Below, one piece after another: positions 7,757 to 15,967 of a stretch of 64,000 nucleotides of DNA (its first letter is position 1; the number at the start of each line of letters is the position of its first letter). The stretch is from CAZCEC01 sp964497615 (GTDB taxonomy: Bacteria; Chloroflexota; Anaerolineae; Anaerolineales; UBA6663): positions 1-64,000 of the forward strand of contig CAZCEC010000027.1 of NCBI GenBank assembly GCA_964497615.1, read 5' to 3'. Below the pieces are notes generated by a model. That model saw only the letters and a program-made list of their open reading frames with translations. It made no database searches and was not told where the DNA came from. The position numbers were made by a program, and so were the translations under genes.

Positions 7757-9124
7757 CTACTGCACCCCGCGCCACACCGCCTCCAGCGCCTGCAGCGCCG
7801 TCAGGTTGCGCGCCTGCCAGCCGGTGTAAGGCTGCGGCGCGGTGTCGTAGTAAGCCTGGCCCCAGGTGAGGTGATAGGCATCCGCCAGCCCGCCATTGGG
7901 CAGCCCGGCGGCCGTCGCGGCGAAATCCCACAGCGGCAGGTCATATTCGCCCGCCAGCCGCCGGATGATGCTGTTGAACCGGTCGCCGGTCTCCAGGTTA
8001 TCGGCCTTGGTGCTGAGGATGGGCACGACGCCCTGCGCTGCCAGTTCATCCAGGATGCGGCGGGTGTAGTGCTCGTATTCCTGATCCGTGTGCCAATAGC
8101 CGTTGGTGCCCAGGCTGACAATGGCCAGGCTGGGCCGGTGGACGCGTACTTCGCATGCCAGCGGCGACTCGCCCGGCTGGCACAACGCGGGGTTCGCCCA
8201 AATGGGGTCAAAGACCGAGGTGACGTTCATCCCGTCCATCGCCGCCGCGCCATCGCGCCCAAACGACCCCGCAAACTGTGAGATCACCGGTTGCAGGTAG
8301 CCATACGCGCCCAGCCGGTACTCGCCCCGATCGAAGGGCGCCAGGAAGTATGGGCTGACGGAGTTGCAGTCCCCGATCTTGGAGAAGGCATTGGCGCGGT
8401 TGCCCAGGCTCAAGCCGCGCTGATAGATGTCGCGCGCCGTTTGGCTCACGCTTGGCAGCGAGGCATTGGCCGGAGGCGGCGGCACGGCGGCTGGCGGCTG
8501 GCTGCTCGCCGCGCCCGCCACCGGCAGCGCCAGCGCATTGCCGGTGACTGTTCCATTCACACCCGCCACCCAGGCCTCGCCCAGGCCGGGCACGCTCAGC
8601 CGCAGCCAGGCGCCATCCGCGCTTCGGGCGGTGACGGCGTAGCTCTGCCCCTCGAAGAGGGAGACGATGCGCGTCGTGTTAAGGGCCGGCCCCTGCCGGC
8701 CAAACATGCTTCGCACGGCCACGGTGAAATACACCGGCCCGCTTGGGCCGCTGTTGGCTGGCGCGCCAACCACCACGGGCGCCGTCGTTGGGGCGGGGAG
8801 GGGGGCCGCGGCCGTCACCGGCGCCAGCCCCAGGTTGCCGCTGACCTCGCCATAGCTGGCCGGGATCCAGGCCGTGCCGGGCGCGGCGCCAGGGAACTCG
8901 AGCAGCACCCAGGTGGCCGTCTCGTTCCGCCCGGCCACGCCATACGTCTGCCCTGCAAACACCGAGTACATGCGCGCCGCGCCGAACGCTGGTTCCGCGC
9001 GCAGAAATGCGCTGGCCGCCGTAACCGTAAACGTAATGCCGTTAGCGGCAGTGGCGCGCCCCTGGGCCAGCGCCAGCGCCATCAGCAAGGCCGCCATACC
9101 GAGTCCGCGTTTCCAGGTCACCAT
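7757..9124 (-). CDS. Secreted protein with two SH3-like domains and an SGNH-like domain carrying Cys at the nucleophile position
   Basis: Exported protein of 455 residues with signal peptide MVTWKRGLGMAALLMALALA and no lipobox. Two SH3-like repeats span about 30-100 and 130-200 (TVTAASAFLRAEPAF; TVAVRSMFGRQGPAL). The C-terminal half aligns with the neighbouring SGNH proteins: FSKIGDCNSV puts Cys253 where the Ser nucleophile would be, GTN at 339-341 is followed by Gly instead of Asp, and D-A-Y-H (415-418) matches the Asp/His block. The ATG at 9124 has GAGAGG about seven bases upstream. It is divergent from its paralogue at 9181, with a shared 56-bp promoter gap. It may be a Cys hydrolase or an inactive binding protein. 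Confidence 0.75.
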   Translation of the reverse strand: MVTWKRGLGMAALLMALALAQGRATAANGITFTVTAASAFLRAEPAFGAARMYSVFAGQTYGVAGRNETATWVLLEFPGAAPGTAWIPASYGEVSGNLGLAPVTAAAPLPAPTTAPVVVGAPANSGPSGPVYFTVAVRSMFGRQGPALNTTRIVSLFEGQSYAVTARSADGAWLRLSVPGLGEAWVAGVNGTVTGNALALPVAGAASSQPPAAVPPPPANASLPSVSQTARDIYQRGLSLGNRANAFSKIGDCNSVSPYFLAPFDRGEYRLGAYGYLQPVISQFAGSFGRDGAAAMDGMNVTSVFDPIWANPALCQPGESPLACEVRVHRPSLAIVSLGTNGYWHTDQEYEHYTRRILDELAAQGVVPILSTKADNLETGDRFNSIIRRLAGEYDLPLWDFAATAAGLPNGGLADAYHLTWGQAYYDTAPQPYTGWQARNLTALQALEAVWRGVQ

Positions 9125-9168
9125 GATCCGCCTCTCTCGTGTTCGCCTGCACCCCGGTCGCCGTTCGG

Positions 9169-9174
9169 TATAAT
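9169..9174 (+). promoter_or_regulatory. -10 box TATAAT, leaderless and overlapping a divergent -10
   Basis: A consensus TATAAT ends six bases before the ATG at 9181, so transcription would start on the start codon. The complement reads ATTATA, with TATACC usable in the opposite direction, so the two divergent paralogues may share one -10 region. Confidence 0.55.
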
Positions 9175-9180
9175 CGCCCC

Positions 9181-10146
9181 ATGCCAAAACGCCTGCCCCT
9201 GCCCTTGTTGCTGATTGTAACGCTGGGTTGGCTCGCCGCCTGCACCGTGCCCTCCGCCGAGCCCACCCCCACTGTGCCCGTGCCCACACCCGCGCCCACC
9301 CTGCGCCCACCGCCGCCCACGCCCGTCTTTGGGGCGTTCGACCCCGCCAGCGTCGCCCATATCAACCTGGCGGACTATCCCATCGTCCCGGAGATCAGCC
9401 CCACCGCCCGGCAGTTGTACGCCAATGGGCTGGCCGGCGGCAGCAATCCGCGCGTATTCTCTAAGCTGGGCGACTGCATGACGGAGAATCCCTACTTCAT
9501 GGTCACCTTTGCCGAAGGCCGGTACGATCTCGGTCAATATGGCGACTTGCAGGCGGTCTTGGATCACTTTGGCGGCGAGCCGGCGCGCGACGGCGGCTGG
9601 ACCCTGGACTCGTTTGCGACCGTGGGATTGGCGGCGGCCAGTGGCTTCAATATCGCCGGCCCGCTGGATGCCACCTGGGCCAACCCGGAGTGGTGCAAGG
9701 GCGGCGAGTCCCCGGCGGCGTGCGAGTACCGCGTGGCCCGGCCCAGCGTGGCCCTGCTCATGTTCGGTACCAACGACGTGGACTACACCGACGCGGTCAG
9801 TTATGATTACTTCCTGCGTACCCTGGTCATCCAGACCATTGACGCCGGGGTGCTGCCGGTGCTGAGCACCTTCCCCACCCGGCCCGAGAACCCGGAGAAG
9901 TCGCTGCTGCTCAACCAAATCGTCGTCAGTGTGGCGCAAGACTATGACCTGCCCCTCATCAATCTCAACCGCGCCCTGGAACCGCTGCCCAACCACGGCG
10001 TCAATCCCGCCGATACCATTCACCTTTCCGTCCCGCCCGACGGCCGCGTGGATGTCTTCACGCCCGAGAACCTTCAGGCCGGTTTCACCGTCCGCAACCT
10101 GGTGACCCTGCAAACCCTGGCCGCCATCCTGGAGGCGGCCGAATAG
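9181..10146 (+). CDS. SGNH-hydrolase-like lipoprotein with Cys at the nucleophile position
   Basis: Predicted lipoprotein of 321 residues: signal peptide with LAAC lipobox (Cys21), a Pro/Thr linker to about residue 47, then an SGNH-like domain. FSKLGDCMTENPYF places Cys99 at the nucleophile position. FGTNDVDYTD (about 196-204) supplies the Gly/Asn block and D-T-I-H (278-281) the Asp/His block. It lacks the LysM and SH3-like domains of the paralogues. The ATG at 9181 follows a perfect TATAAT by six bases, so it is probably leaderless. It ends tail to tail with the following minus-strand lipoprotein, sharing a hairpin. It acts outside the membrane; its substrate is unknown. Confidence 0.75.
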   Translation: MPKRLPLPLLLIVTLGWLAACTVPSAEPTPTVPVPTPAPTLRPPPPTPVFGAFDPASVAHINLADYPIVPEISPTARQLYANGLAGGSNPRVFSKLGDCMTENPYFMVTFAEGRYDLGQYGDLQAVLDHFGGEPARDGGWTLDSFATVGLAAASGFNIAGPLDATWANPEWCKGGESPAACEYRVARPSVALLMFGTNDVDYTDAVSYDYFLRTLVIQTIDAGVLPVLSTFPTRPENPEKSLLLNQIVVSVAQDYDLPLINLNRALEPLPNHGVNPADTIHLSVPPDGRVDVFTPENLQAGFTVRNLVTLQTLAAILEAAE

Positions 10147-10162
10147 CGCCCGTCGCTATTCG
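10140..10162. terminator. Bidirectional hairpin containing both stop codons of convergent genes
   Basis: CGAATAGCG (10140-10148) and CGCTATTCG (10154-10162) form a perfect 9-bp stem with a CCCGT loop. The TAG of the plus-strand gene (10144-10146) and the TAG of the minus-strand gene (10156-10158) sit in opposite arms of the stem. It should act in both directions, although there is no long U-tract. Confidence 0.55.
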
Positions 10163-10551
10163 CCATACCCGCACATCAGCCATTCGCCGCCGTCCAGCAG
10201 CGCCCGGTAGGGGTGCTCTGAGACGCTCCATTCGCGCGTTTCGCCCTGGTAGGTGGTCACGATCTGTCCCGTGCAGGCGACCAACTCGTAGTCGCCGTCA
10301 GGTCCGGCCGCCGTGCAGCTCACCCCGTCCAGCCGCGCCTCCATCGCTTCAAAGGTCAGCGCCTCGATGCGGGCCTGCCCCTCCCAGGCCGGGCACGACA
10401 GCCGCGTCATCGCATCCACATCCTTGTCCACGCGGGCGGCCAGGTAGTTTTCAATCGCCGCCACCGCGCCCTCGCTGCCGGGCTGGCAGCCGGCCAGCAG
10501 CAGGGCAAAGATGGCCAGGCGGGGTAGAAGACGAAGCAAGGCAAGTGGCAT
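10156..10551 (-). CDS. Small lipoprotein of unknown function
   Basis: A 131-residue protein with a signal peptide and lipobox LLAGC, so it is anchored outside the membrane. The mature part (about 112 residues) has a helix-rich start (AVAAIENYLAARVDKDVDAMTRLSC) and then a strand-rich part ending in YRALLDGGEWLMCGYGE. This resembles small NTF2/SnoaL-like lipoproteins in which a helical segment precedes a curved sheet. The four Cys residues after the lipid Cys (SCPAW, VSCTA, VACTG, MCGYG) could make two disulfides. The ATG at 10551 has AAGGAG eleven bases upstream. No function can be given; it faces the SGNH lipoprotein gene. Confidence 0.6.
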   Translation of the reverse strand: MPLALLRLLPRLAIFALLLAGCQPGSEGAVAAIENYLAARVDKDVDAMTRLSCPAWEGQARIEALTFEAMEARLDGVSCTAAGPDGDYELVACTGQIVTTYQGETREWSVSEHPYRALLDGGEWLMCGYGE

Positions 10552-10627
10552 GGACTCAAGGTCTCCTTACGCAGGGCGAATCGTTTCCCAATTCTACCGC
10601 GCCTCGCTGGGCGTCTGTCCCCAGGCG

Positions 10628-12034
10628 TCAGGGCAGCGGGCTTGCCCGCTCGATGTGGCTCTCTCGTACCCATCCTACGCGATTGAGCACGTCCCGCACC
10701 TCCAGCCATACGATCTCGTTCACGACCTCCGCGCGATAGAGAATTTGCAGCGGGGCGCTGTCGGGCAGGAAGCCGATGATGCGCCCGTTCGGCTCGTCGC
10801 GCAGCACGGTGCCGCCCGGCAGCCCGACCACGGCTGGCACAGGGGTCGGGGTGGGCGTGTTCGTCGGCGTGGGGGTATCGGTCGGCGTGGCCGTGGGCGT
10901 ATCGGTGGGCGTGACCGTGCTCGACGGTGTGGCCGTGGCCGTGGGCAAGGGGGTGGTGGTGAAGGTGGCCGTTGGGGTGGGTGTGGCGCTGGGGCCGGGC
11001 GTGCTCGTGGGCGTATGCGTGGGCGGCACCAGCGGGTCGAGCCGCGTGGCCGGCACGACGATCAACTGCAGGGCCGTGGCCCGCTGCAAGCGGCCGGCAA
11101 TGGCCGATTGCAGATCGACGACTTCGGCGTGCCGCGGTTGGCGCGACGTGCGGACCGTCACTACCAGATTCAGCGGGCTGTCGCTGATGTTGCCGAAGGT
11201 CATCTCGACGATTTGGGCATCGGGCAGCACGGCCACCTCCGCCCGCACAACCTCCTGCACCTCCCGCCGCCAGCGGGCATCCCCCACGAAGCGCAGCGTC
11301 AAGACCACCAGCGGCACCGTGACAATCAGCACCAGGCTGGCCGAAATGAAGAAGGTGCGCGGCACGCCGTGCCAGCGTTCCTCGCGCAGCACCGGCCGGA
11401 ACCCCAGGAAGGCAAAGACGGCGATGCCGGCGAACGAAATCGCGGCCAGGTTGGTGAGGAACAGCAGCAGCGCGCCCAGCGCCACCGAGGTGTCGTTGGC
11501 CGCCAGCCCAATGCCCACCGTGCACAGCGGCGGCATGAGGGCCGTGGCAATCGCCACCCCCGGCAGCGCCGCCGAGAGGTGCGCCTGCGCCAAGGCATAG
11601 GCCGCCGCCGCGCCGCCCGCCAGGGCAATGCCCAGATCGAACGGAGTCGGGTGCGTGCGCGACAGGACTTCATAGGGCAGGTCGGTCAAGACATCAAATG
11701 GCAGCAGCCGCGCCGTCCAGCCGAGCGCGGCCGACAGCGCCACGGCCAGCAGCGCGCCCTGGATCAGCGCCGTCAGCGATCGGGTGAACATGCGCCGCTC
11801 GCCGGCCACCGACGCCAGCGATAGGCCCAGGATGGGCGACATGAGCGGCGCGACCAGCATGGCGCCGATGATGACGGCGGGCGAGTTGGTGATCAGCCCC
11901 CAGGTGGCGATGCTGCACGACAGGACGACGAGCAGGAAGAAGTCAAATCCCGGCGTGGCCGATTGGCTCAACTGCTCCAGGACCGCATCGCGCCGCTCCA
12001 CGGGCAGAATGCGCAGCAGCCGCCTGATTCTCAT
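10628..12034 (-). CDS. DUF389-family membrane protein with an extracellular SH3-like tail
   Basis: A 468-residue membrane protein. The first 330 residues match the DUF389 family: a short cytosolic start (LRILPVERRDAVLEQL), then helices including FFLLVVLSCSIATWGLITNSPAVIIGAMLVAP. The NSPAVIIGAMLVAPLMSPI region is the family hallmark. A Thr/Pro/Ala-rich linker (about 335-395) leads to an SH3-like domain (about 397-460, VVGLPGGTVLRDEPNG). DUF389 proteins do not usually carry such a domain. Its stop overlaps nothing, but its start overlaps the ClC gene stop by four bases (ATGA), so the two are translationally coupled. The DUF389 role is not established. Confidence 0.82.
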   Translation of the reverse strand: MRIRRLLRILPVERRDAVLEQLSQSATPGFDFFLLVVLSCSIATWGLITNSPAVIIGAMLVAPLMSPILGLSLASVAGERRMFTRSLTALIQGALLAVALSAALGWTARLLPFDVLTDLPYEVLSRTHPTPFDLGIALAGGAAAAYALAQAHLSAALPGVAIATALMPPLCTVGIGLAANDTSVALGALLLFLTNLAAISFAGIAVFAFLGFRPVLREERWHGVPRTFFISASLVLIVTVPLVVLTLRFVGDARWRREVQEVVRAEVAVLPDAQIVEMTFGNISDSPLNLVVTVRTSRQPRHAEVVDLQSAIAGRLQRATALQLIVVPATRLDPLVPPTHTPTSTPGPSATPTPTATFTTTPLPTATATPSSTVTPTDTPTATPTDTPTPTNTPTPTPVPAVVGLPGGTVLRDEPNGRIIGFLPDSAPLQILYRAEVVNEIVWLEVRDVLNRVGWVRESHIERASPLP

Positions 12035-14058
12035 GGCGCGGCGGCCTCATCCGCTGCCGCCGGGGACGCGCACAACTGGCGCACAGCGGCGGACAGCGCT
12101 TGCTCGGACACAATGACCAGCACGTCTCCGGCGCGCAGCAGCGTGCCGCCATCGGGGACAATCACCTGCCGGCCCCGCCGCAAGCTGGAAATGACCGTAT
12201 CCCGCGGCCAGGCGATCTCCTTGACGTGCTTGCCGGCGCAAGCGGAGCCGCTCTGAACCTGGACTTCCTCCACCAGCACGCCGCTCAACGCCCCCAGGCG
12301 CACCTGGTGCGCCCGGTGCCGCAGCGTGGCGCGCTGGGCCAGAGCCGCATCGTAGGCCCGCACGAGGTCGGCGCTGCGCAGCAGGCCCAGCAGTTGGCGC
12401 GGGTTCTCACGCGCCACGACGGGCATGCGGCCCACATCCCGCGCGCCCATGCGGCGCAGCGCGGCGCCAATGGTCTCATCGGGATAGGCCACCAGCAAGT
12501 CCCGTGTGCACACCTGCCCAACCGTATACTGCTCGCGCTCGGCAGCCGGCACGGCATCGATATCCTGCAGGGTGATTACGCCGGTCAATTGGCCGGCTGC
12601 ATCCACCACCGGCAAGCCGTGCTGCCGGTGCCGCAGCAGTATGGCCAGGGCGTGGGGCAGAGTCTCGGCCTCGCCCAGTACGGCCGCGCTCGGCTGCATC
12701 ACTTCGCCCACCGTCAGCCCTTCCAGCACCTCCACATCGCGCCCGCGCTGCAAACGAATGCCCTTGCGGGCCAGCCCCAGGGTGTAGACCGAGTCGGGCT
12801 GGAGGCGCTGCGACACGAGCAGGCTGATGACGACGGCGAACATCAACGGCAGGATGATGCGATAGTCGTTGGTCATTTCGAACAGCAGCAGGATGGCTGT
12901 GAGGGGCGCGTGGACGGCGCCCGCCAGCACAGCCGCCATGCCCACCATCGCAAAGGCCGGCGGCGCAATATCCAGCCCCGGAAACATGCCTTCCGCCAGC
13001 AAGCCGTAGGCGCCGCCTAGCACCGCCCCCAGGAACAGCGACGGCGCAAAGACGCCGCCCGGAAAGCCGCCGCCGATGCTCACCGGCGTGAGCACGAGTT
13101 TCGCGGCCAGCAGCGCCAGCAAGATCAGCACCGGCGGCCCCACCTGGCCCAGAATCGCCTCGATGGTATGATAGCCCTCGCCGAAGACATCCGGCAGGAA
13201 AATGCCCACCACGCCCACGGCCACACCCGCCAGCGCCGGTTTGAGCCAGTGGGGCACGCGGCGCAGGTGGTGAAACAAGTCCTGCGCGCGATACAGGAAA
13301 CGCACATACAGCGCCGAGAGCGGCCCCGCCAATAGGCCCAGGCCCACATACAGCGGCAGTTCCCACGCCGAGCCAAACGCATAGGCCGGCACGCGAAACG
13401 CCGGCTGCGTGCCGCTGAGCGCCTGCGTGACCACGGCCGACAGCACCGAGGCCATCACCACCAGGCTGAACGCCCCGCCGCTGATTTCGCCCAGAACGAT
13501 TTCCAGCGCAAAGAACACGCCGGCTATGGGCGCGTTGAAGGCGGCGGCCACCCCGCCCGCGGCCCCTGCCGCCACCAGTGACCGGACTCGGTCATCGGAC
13601 AGCCGCAGGACCTGTCCCAGCGCCGAGCCCAGGTTAGCGCCGATCTGAACCGAAGGGTCCTCCGGACCCACCGATGCACCCGCGCCGATGGCTACGGCAG
13701 CCGCCACGGACTTGGCTGGGACCCGCCAATAGCGCAGCCGCCCCCCGGCCAGCGCCACCGCCTCCATGATGCCGGCCACGCCGTGATGGCGCTCGGCACC
13801 CACAAAGAACTTCAGGATCAGGCCGACGATCAATCCGCCCGCCACCGGAATGAGGGTAACCGTCCACGGACCCAAGGGCGCCAGGCTGCCTCCCACCCGG
13901 TCGAAGGCCAGGCTGTGCGCCAGTCGAATCAACGCCTTGAACAGCCAGATGCCCAGCCCGCTGAGGAGCCCCACCAGCAAGGCGGCCCCGCCCAGGAGCC
14001 AGGTCTCGGATGGCTGCAATCGGTCGAGCCAATAAGCCAGGGTGGCGCGAGGGCGCAT
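12031..14058 (-). CDS. ClC-family channel/antiporter with CBS pair and TrkA-C domain
   Basis: Anion channel or transporter of 675 residues. The membrane part (1-425) has GPEDPSVQIG with Glu133 at the position of the gating Glu of ClC proteins, and a GGGFPGGVFAPSLFLGA pore motif. The usual GSGIP selectivity segment is replaced by GVAGIME, so chloride selectivity should not be assumed. Two CBS motifs follow (VGEVMQPSAAVL and VGQVCTRDLLV, about 450-570), then a TrkA-C (RCK_C) domain (about 595-665, AWPRDTVISSLRRGRQVIVPDGGT). Such parts usually respond to nucleotides or other ligands. It is coupled to the DUF389 gene and starts one base into the stop of the truncated Kef-type gene. Confidence 0.88.
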   Translation of the reverse strand: MRPRATLAYWLDRLQPSETWLLGGAALLVGLLSGLGIWLFKALIRLAHSLAFDRVGGSLAPLGPWTVTLIPVAGGLIVGLILKFFVGAERHHGVAGIMEAVALAGGRLRYWRVPAKSVAAAVAIGAGASVGPEDPSVQIGANLGSALGQVLRLSDDRVRSLVAAGAAGGVAAAFNAPIAGVFFALEIVLGEISGGAFSLVVMASVLSAVVTQALSGTQPAFRVPAYAFGSAWELPLYVGLGLLAGPLSALYVRFLYRAQDLFHHLRRVPHWLKPALAGVAVGVVGIFLPDVFGEGYHTIEAILGQVGPPVLILLALLAAKLVLTPVSIGGGFPGGVFAPSLFLGAVLGGAYGLLAEGMFPGLDIAPPAFAMVGMAAVLAGAVHAPLTAILLLFEMTNDYRIILPLMFAVVISLLVSQRLQPDSVYTLGLARKGIRLQRGRDVEVLEGLTVGEVMQPSAAVLGEAETLPHALAILLRHRQHGLPVVDAAGQLTGVITLQDIDAVPAAEREQYTVGQVCTRDLLVAYPDETIGAALRRMGARDVGRMPVVARENPRQLLGLLRSADLVRAYDAALAQRATLRHRAHQVRLGALSGVLVEEVQVQSGSACAGKHVKEIAWPRDTVISSLRRGRQVIVPDGGTLLRAGDVLVIVSEQALSAAVRQLCASPAAADEAAAP

Positions 14059-14336
14059 CAGGCTCCGTTCGGCCGGCTGAATAGCATCTGGCGCGCGGCG
14101 TTAACCGCGTCTGTATCCCCAACCAGGGTGAGCCGATCGCCGTGTTGAAGGCGGGTGTTGCCGTGGGGCACCTCCAGCCCATTGCGGCCGATGATGATGC
14201 CGGCCAGAATTTCGCCGACGACGATGGGCAGGCGCAGCGGCTTGAGGCGCGCCAGCACAATCGGCATGGCGAAGGCCAACAGCACGACGAGCAGCAGCGG
14301 GGCGAAGGAGAGGGTCTCGTTCACGAGCCTACTCAA
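14058..14336 (-). pseudogene. Collapsed Kef-type (CPA2) antiporter: first helices joined in frame to the RCK_C tail
   Basis: A 92-codon open frame. Residues 1-55 look like the start of a CPA2/KefB-type Na+/H+ or K+/H+ antiporter (PLRLPIVVGEILAGIIIGRNGL is the family N-terminal signature). From residue 58 on, the sequence (HGNTRLQHGDRLTLVGDTDAVNAARQML) is the end of a TrkA-C domain, which these antiporters carry about 500 residues later. The middle is missing without a frame break. It is a deletion product or, less likely, a real micro-protein with two membrane segments and a half RCK_C. It overlaps the ClC gene by one base (TGATG), so reading through it may still couple ClC translation. Confidence 0.7.
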
Positions 14337-14351
14337 CTCACGGGCGGCTGG

Positions 14352-15749
14352 CTACTGCTCAACGACCGGCAGGTACACCGCGTAGCAGCCGTCATCGGGC
14401 GTGTAGACCAGCCGGCTGGTCAGGCAGCCCACGCCGCGCGTGGCCGCGTAGAAGGGATAGGTGATGCCCTTGGCCAGGCCCGCGCTGTAGGGCACGGGCA
14501 TGGTCAGGCTGGCGCGTTTGGCCATATAGGTGAAGAAGGCCATCTCGCGCGCATTGAGCAGCCGGTTGCGTGTGGCCACGATGGTGGCGACCCGGAACTG
14601 GTGCTGCGCGGTGAGGTAGTTGGGCGCCCGCGGCCCGTGCAGGTCAATGACATCCTCCATCGTGAACGTGGTGACCGGGCCGTTAAGGATGCAGGCATGA
14701 CACGGCACCTGATTTTGGTTGTCAAACACGAAGTGCTCGCCGACTTCGCCGGGCGCCAGCATGCCCATCAGGTACAACTCAAGGTCATTGAACACGGGCG
14801 GCCGGCTGGTAGACAAAAGTCCATAGTCTCCCCCGCCAAGGGGCACCAGATCATATGGAAAATTCAGCCCCTGCCCGCCGTCGCCGCTGAAGCCCATGAT
14901 GCCGCGGGCCAGGGACGACAGCGGCCAATGCGCTCCGCCGCTGGCCAACTCCGGCAGGTCGAGGTAGTTGATCCATTGGTGGCCGAATTCGTGCACCGAA
15001 GCGGTTTCGGCCAGATCAAAAAGGCTGGTGATCGGATATTGGTTGAGGCCCAGCAGATTGCCGCCGCTGCCGTAGCTGGCCGTGAAGTTGACGTAGCCCA
15101 GGCCGATGCCGGCCGTAAGGTTGAAGATGACGGTGTGCGTGCGGTTGGCCGGGCGCTCGGGCACGAAGATGACGTTCAGGAAATCATAGTCGTCGGGAAA
15201 GATGTCGTAAAAGCGGGTGGTGGCGCTGATGACGTTGGGACTGGCGGCGTTCATGGCCGGCACGCGAATGTTGACCACGTGCGACGTGGCCTGCATGTCG
15301 CCCGCCAGGCTGAACAGAGGCGCGGCTGCGACCCGCTCGTCAGCTACATTGATAAACGAGTTGTATGTGCCCAGAACGTCTGCGCCGTCCAGAAGATCCA
15401 TATAGCCGATGAAGTTGTGGTTGTAGTCGTCGGCAGCATACCCAAACAGCACCTGCGCATGGGTCAGAACGGTTGAGAACAGCCCGCCGCCGTTGTTGTT
15501 CAGCGATACCGTGCTGCCATTGGCCAGGCGCACTTGCACCCCATCAATCGGACCGCCGCTCGTTTGGACGACCAGCGCCACGTTCTGGACCACCTCGGGA
15601 TCGACGACCACGGGTGTCAGTTCATACCAGATGACGGTGTCGGCCCCAGCGGGTTCCGCGGGGCCGCCTGTCCCCGCGTTAGCAGGTTGCGCCAGCAGGG
15701 CCAGGCTCAGGATTACCCCGATGAGCATGCGGCGGGCCGCGCTGTGCAT
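14352..15749 (-). CDS. Secreted HExxH metalloprotease-like protein with C-terminal YLPVV tail
   Basis: Exported protein of 465 residues with signal peptide (MHSAARRMLIGVILSLALLA, cut near ANA). HEFGHQW at 253-259 is a zincin active-site motif (two His ligands and the catalytic Glu). His274 in GGAHWPLSS or a later Asp/His could be the third ligand. The N-terminal 140 residues are strand-rich and Ig-like (VRLANGSTVSLNNNGGGLFS). The last residues, YAVYLPVVEQ, resemble the end of the M23 protein at 31592. Starts at 15749 and 15728 are both possible and neither has a clear Shine-Dalgarno. The gene stands alone between a Kef-type remnant and a glycosyltransferase. It is not a clear member of a named peptidase family. 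Confidence 0.7.
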   Translation of the reverse strand: MHSAARRMLIGVILSLALLAQPANAGTGGPAEPAGADTVIWYELTPVVVDPEVVQNVALVVQTSGGPIDGVQVRLANGSTVSLNNNGGGLFSTVLTHAQVLFGYAADDYNHNFIGYMDLLDGADVLGTYNSFINVADERVAAAPLFSLAGDMQATSHVVNIRVPAMNAASPNVISATTRFYDIFPDDYDFLNVIFVPERPANRTHTVIFNLTAGIGLGYVNFTASYGSGGNLLGLNQYPITSLFDLAETASVHEFGHQWINYLDLPELASGGAHWPLSSLARGIMGFSGDGGQGLNFPYDLVPLGGGDYGLLSTSRPPVFNDLELYLMGMLAPGEVGEHFVFDNQNQVPCHACILNGPVTTFTMEDVIDLHGPRAPNYLTAQHQFRVATIVATRNRLLNAREMAFFTYMAKRASLTMPVPYSAGLAKGITYPFYAATRGVGCLTSRLVYTPDDGCYAVYLPVVEQ

Positions 15750-15967
15750 GTCTTGCTCAGTGTGTGTGTCAGTCAATGTAGCTCCTGTGGATAGTGGATG
15801 CGATGGCAGCGAGCGCTGCCCGGCGGGGCAGTCTAGCATGGAACCTGAGTGGTGCAACCGCCGCCGTAGGCGAGTACGGCACGCCAGGCGCAACCCGCGA
15901 GGTGTCTCGCAATCTGGGGATGATGGCGGTCTCAATTGCGGCGGGGACGTCCCTGCCAGGCCTGCAA

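Noticed and set aside
10800..11030. GTGGGC-like repeats suggesting a CRISPR or satellite array
   Set aside because: They encode the Thr/Pro linker of the DUF389 protein. Units vary in length and there are no spacers.
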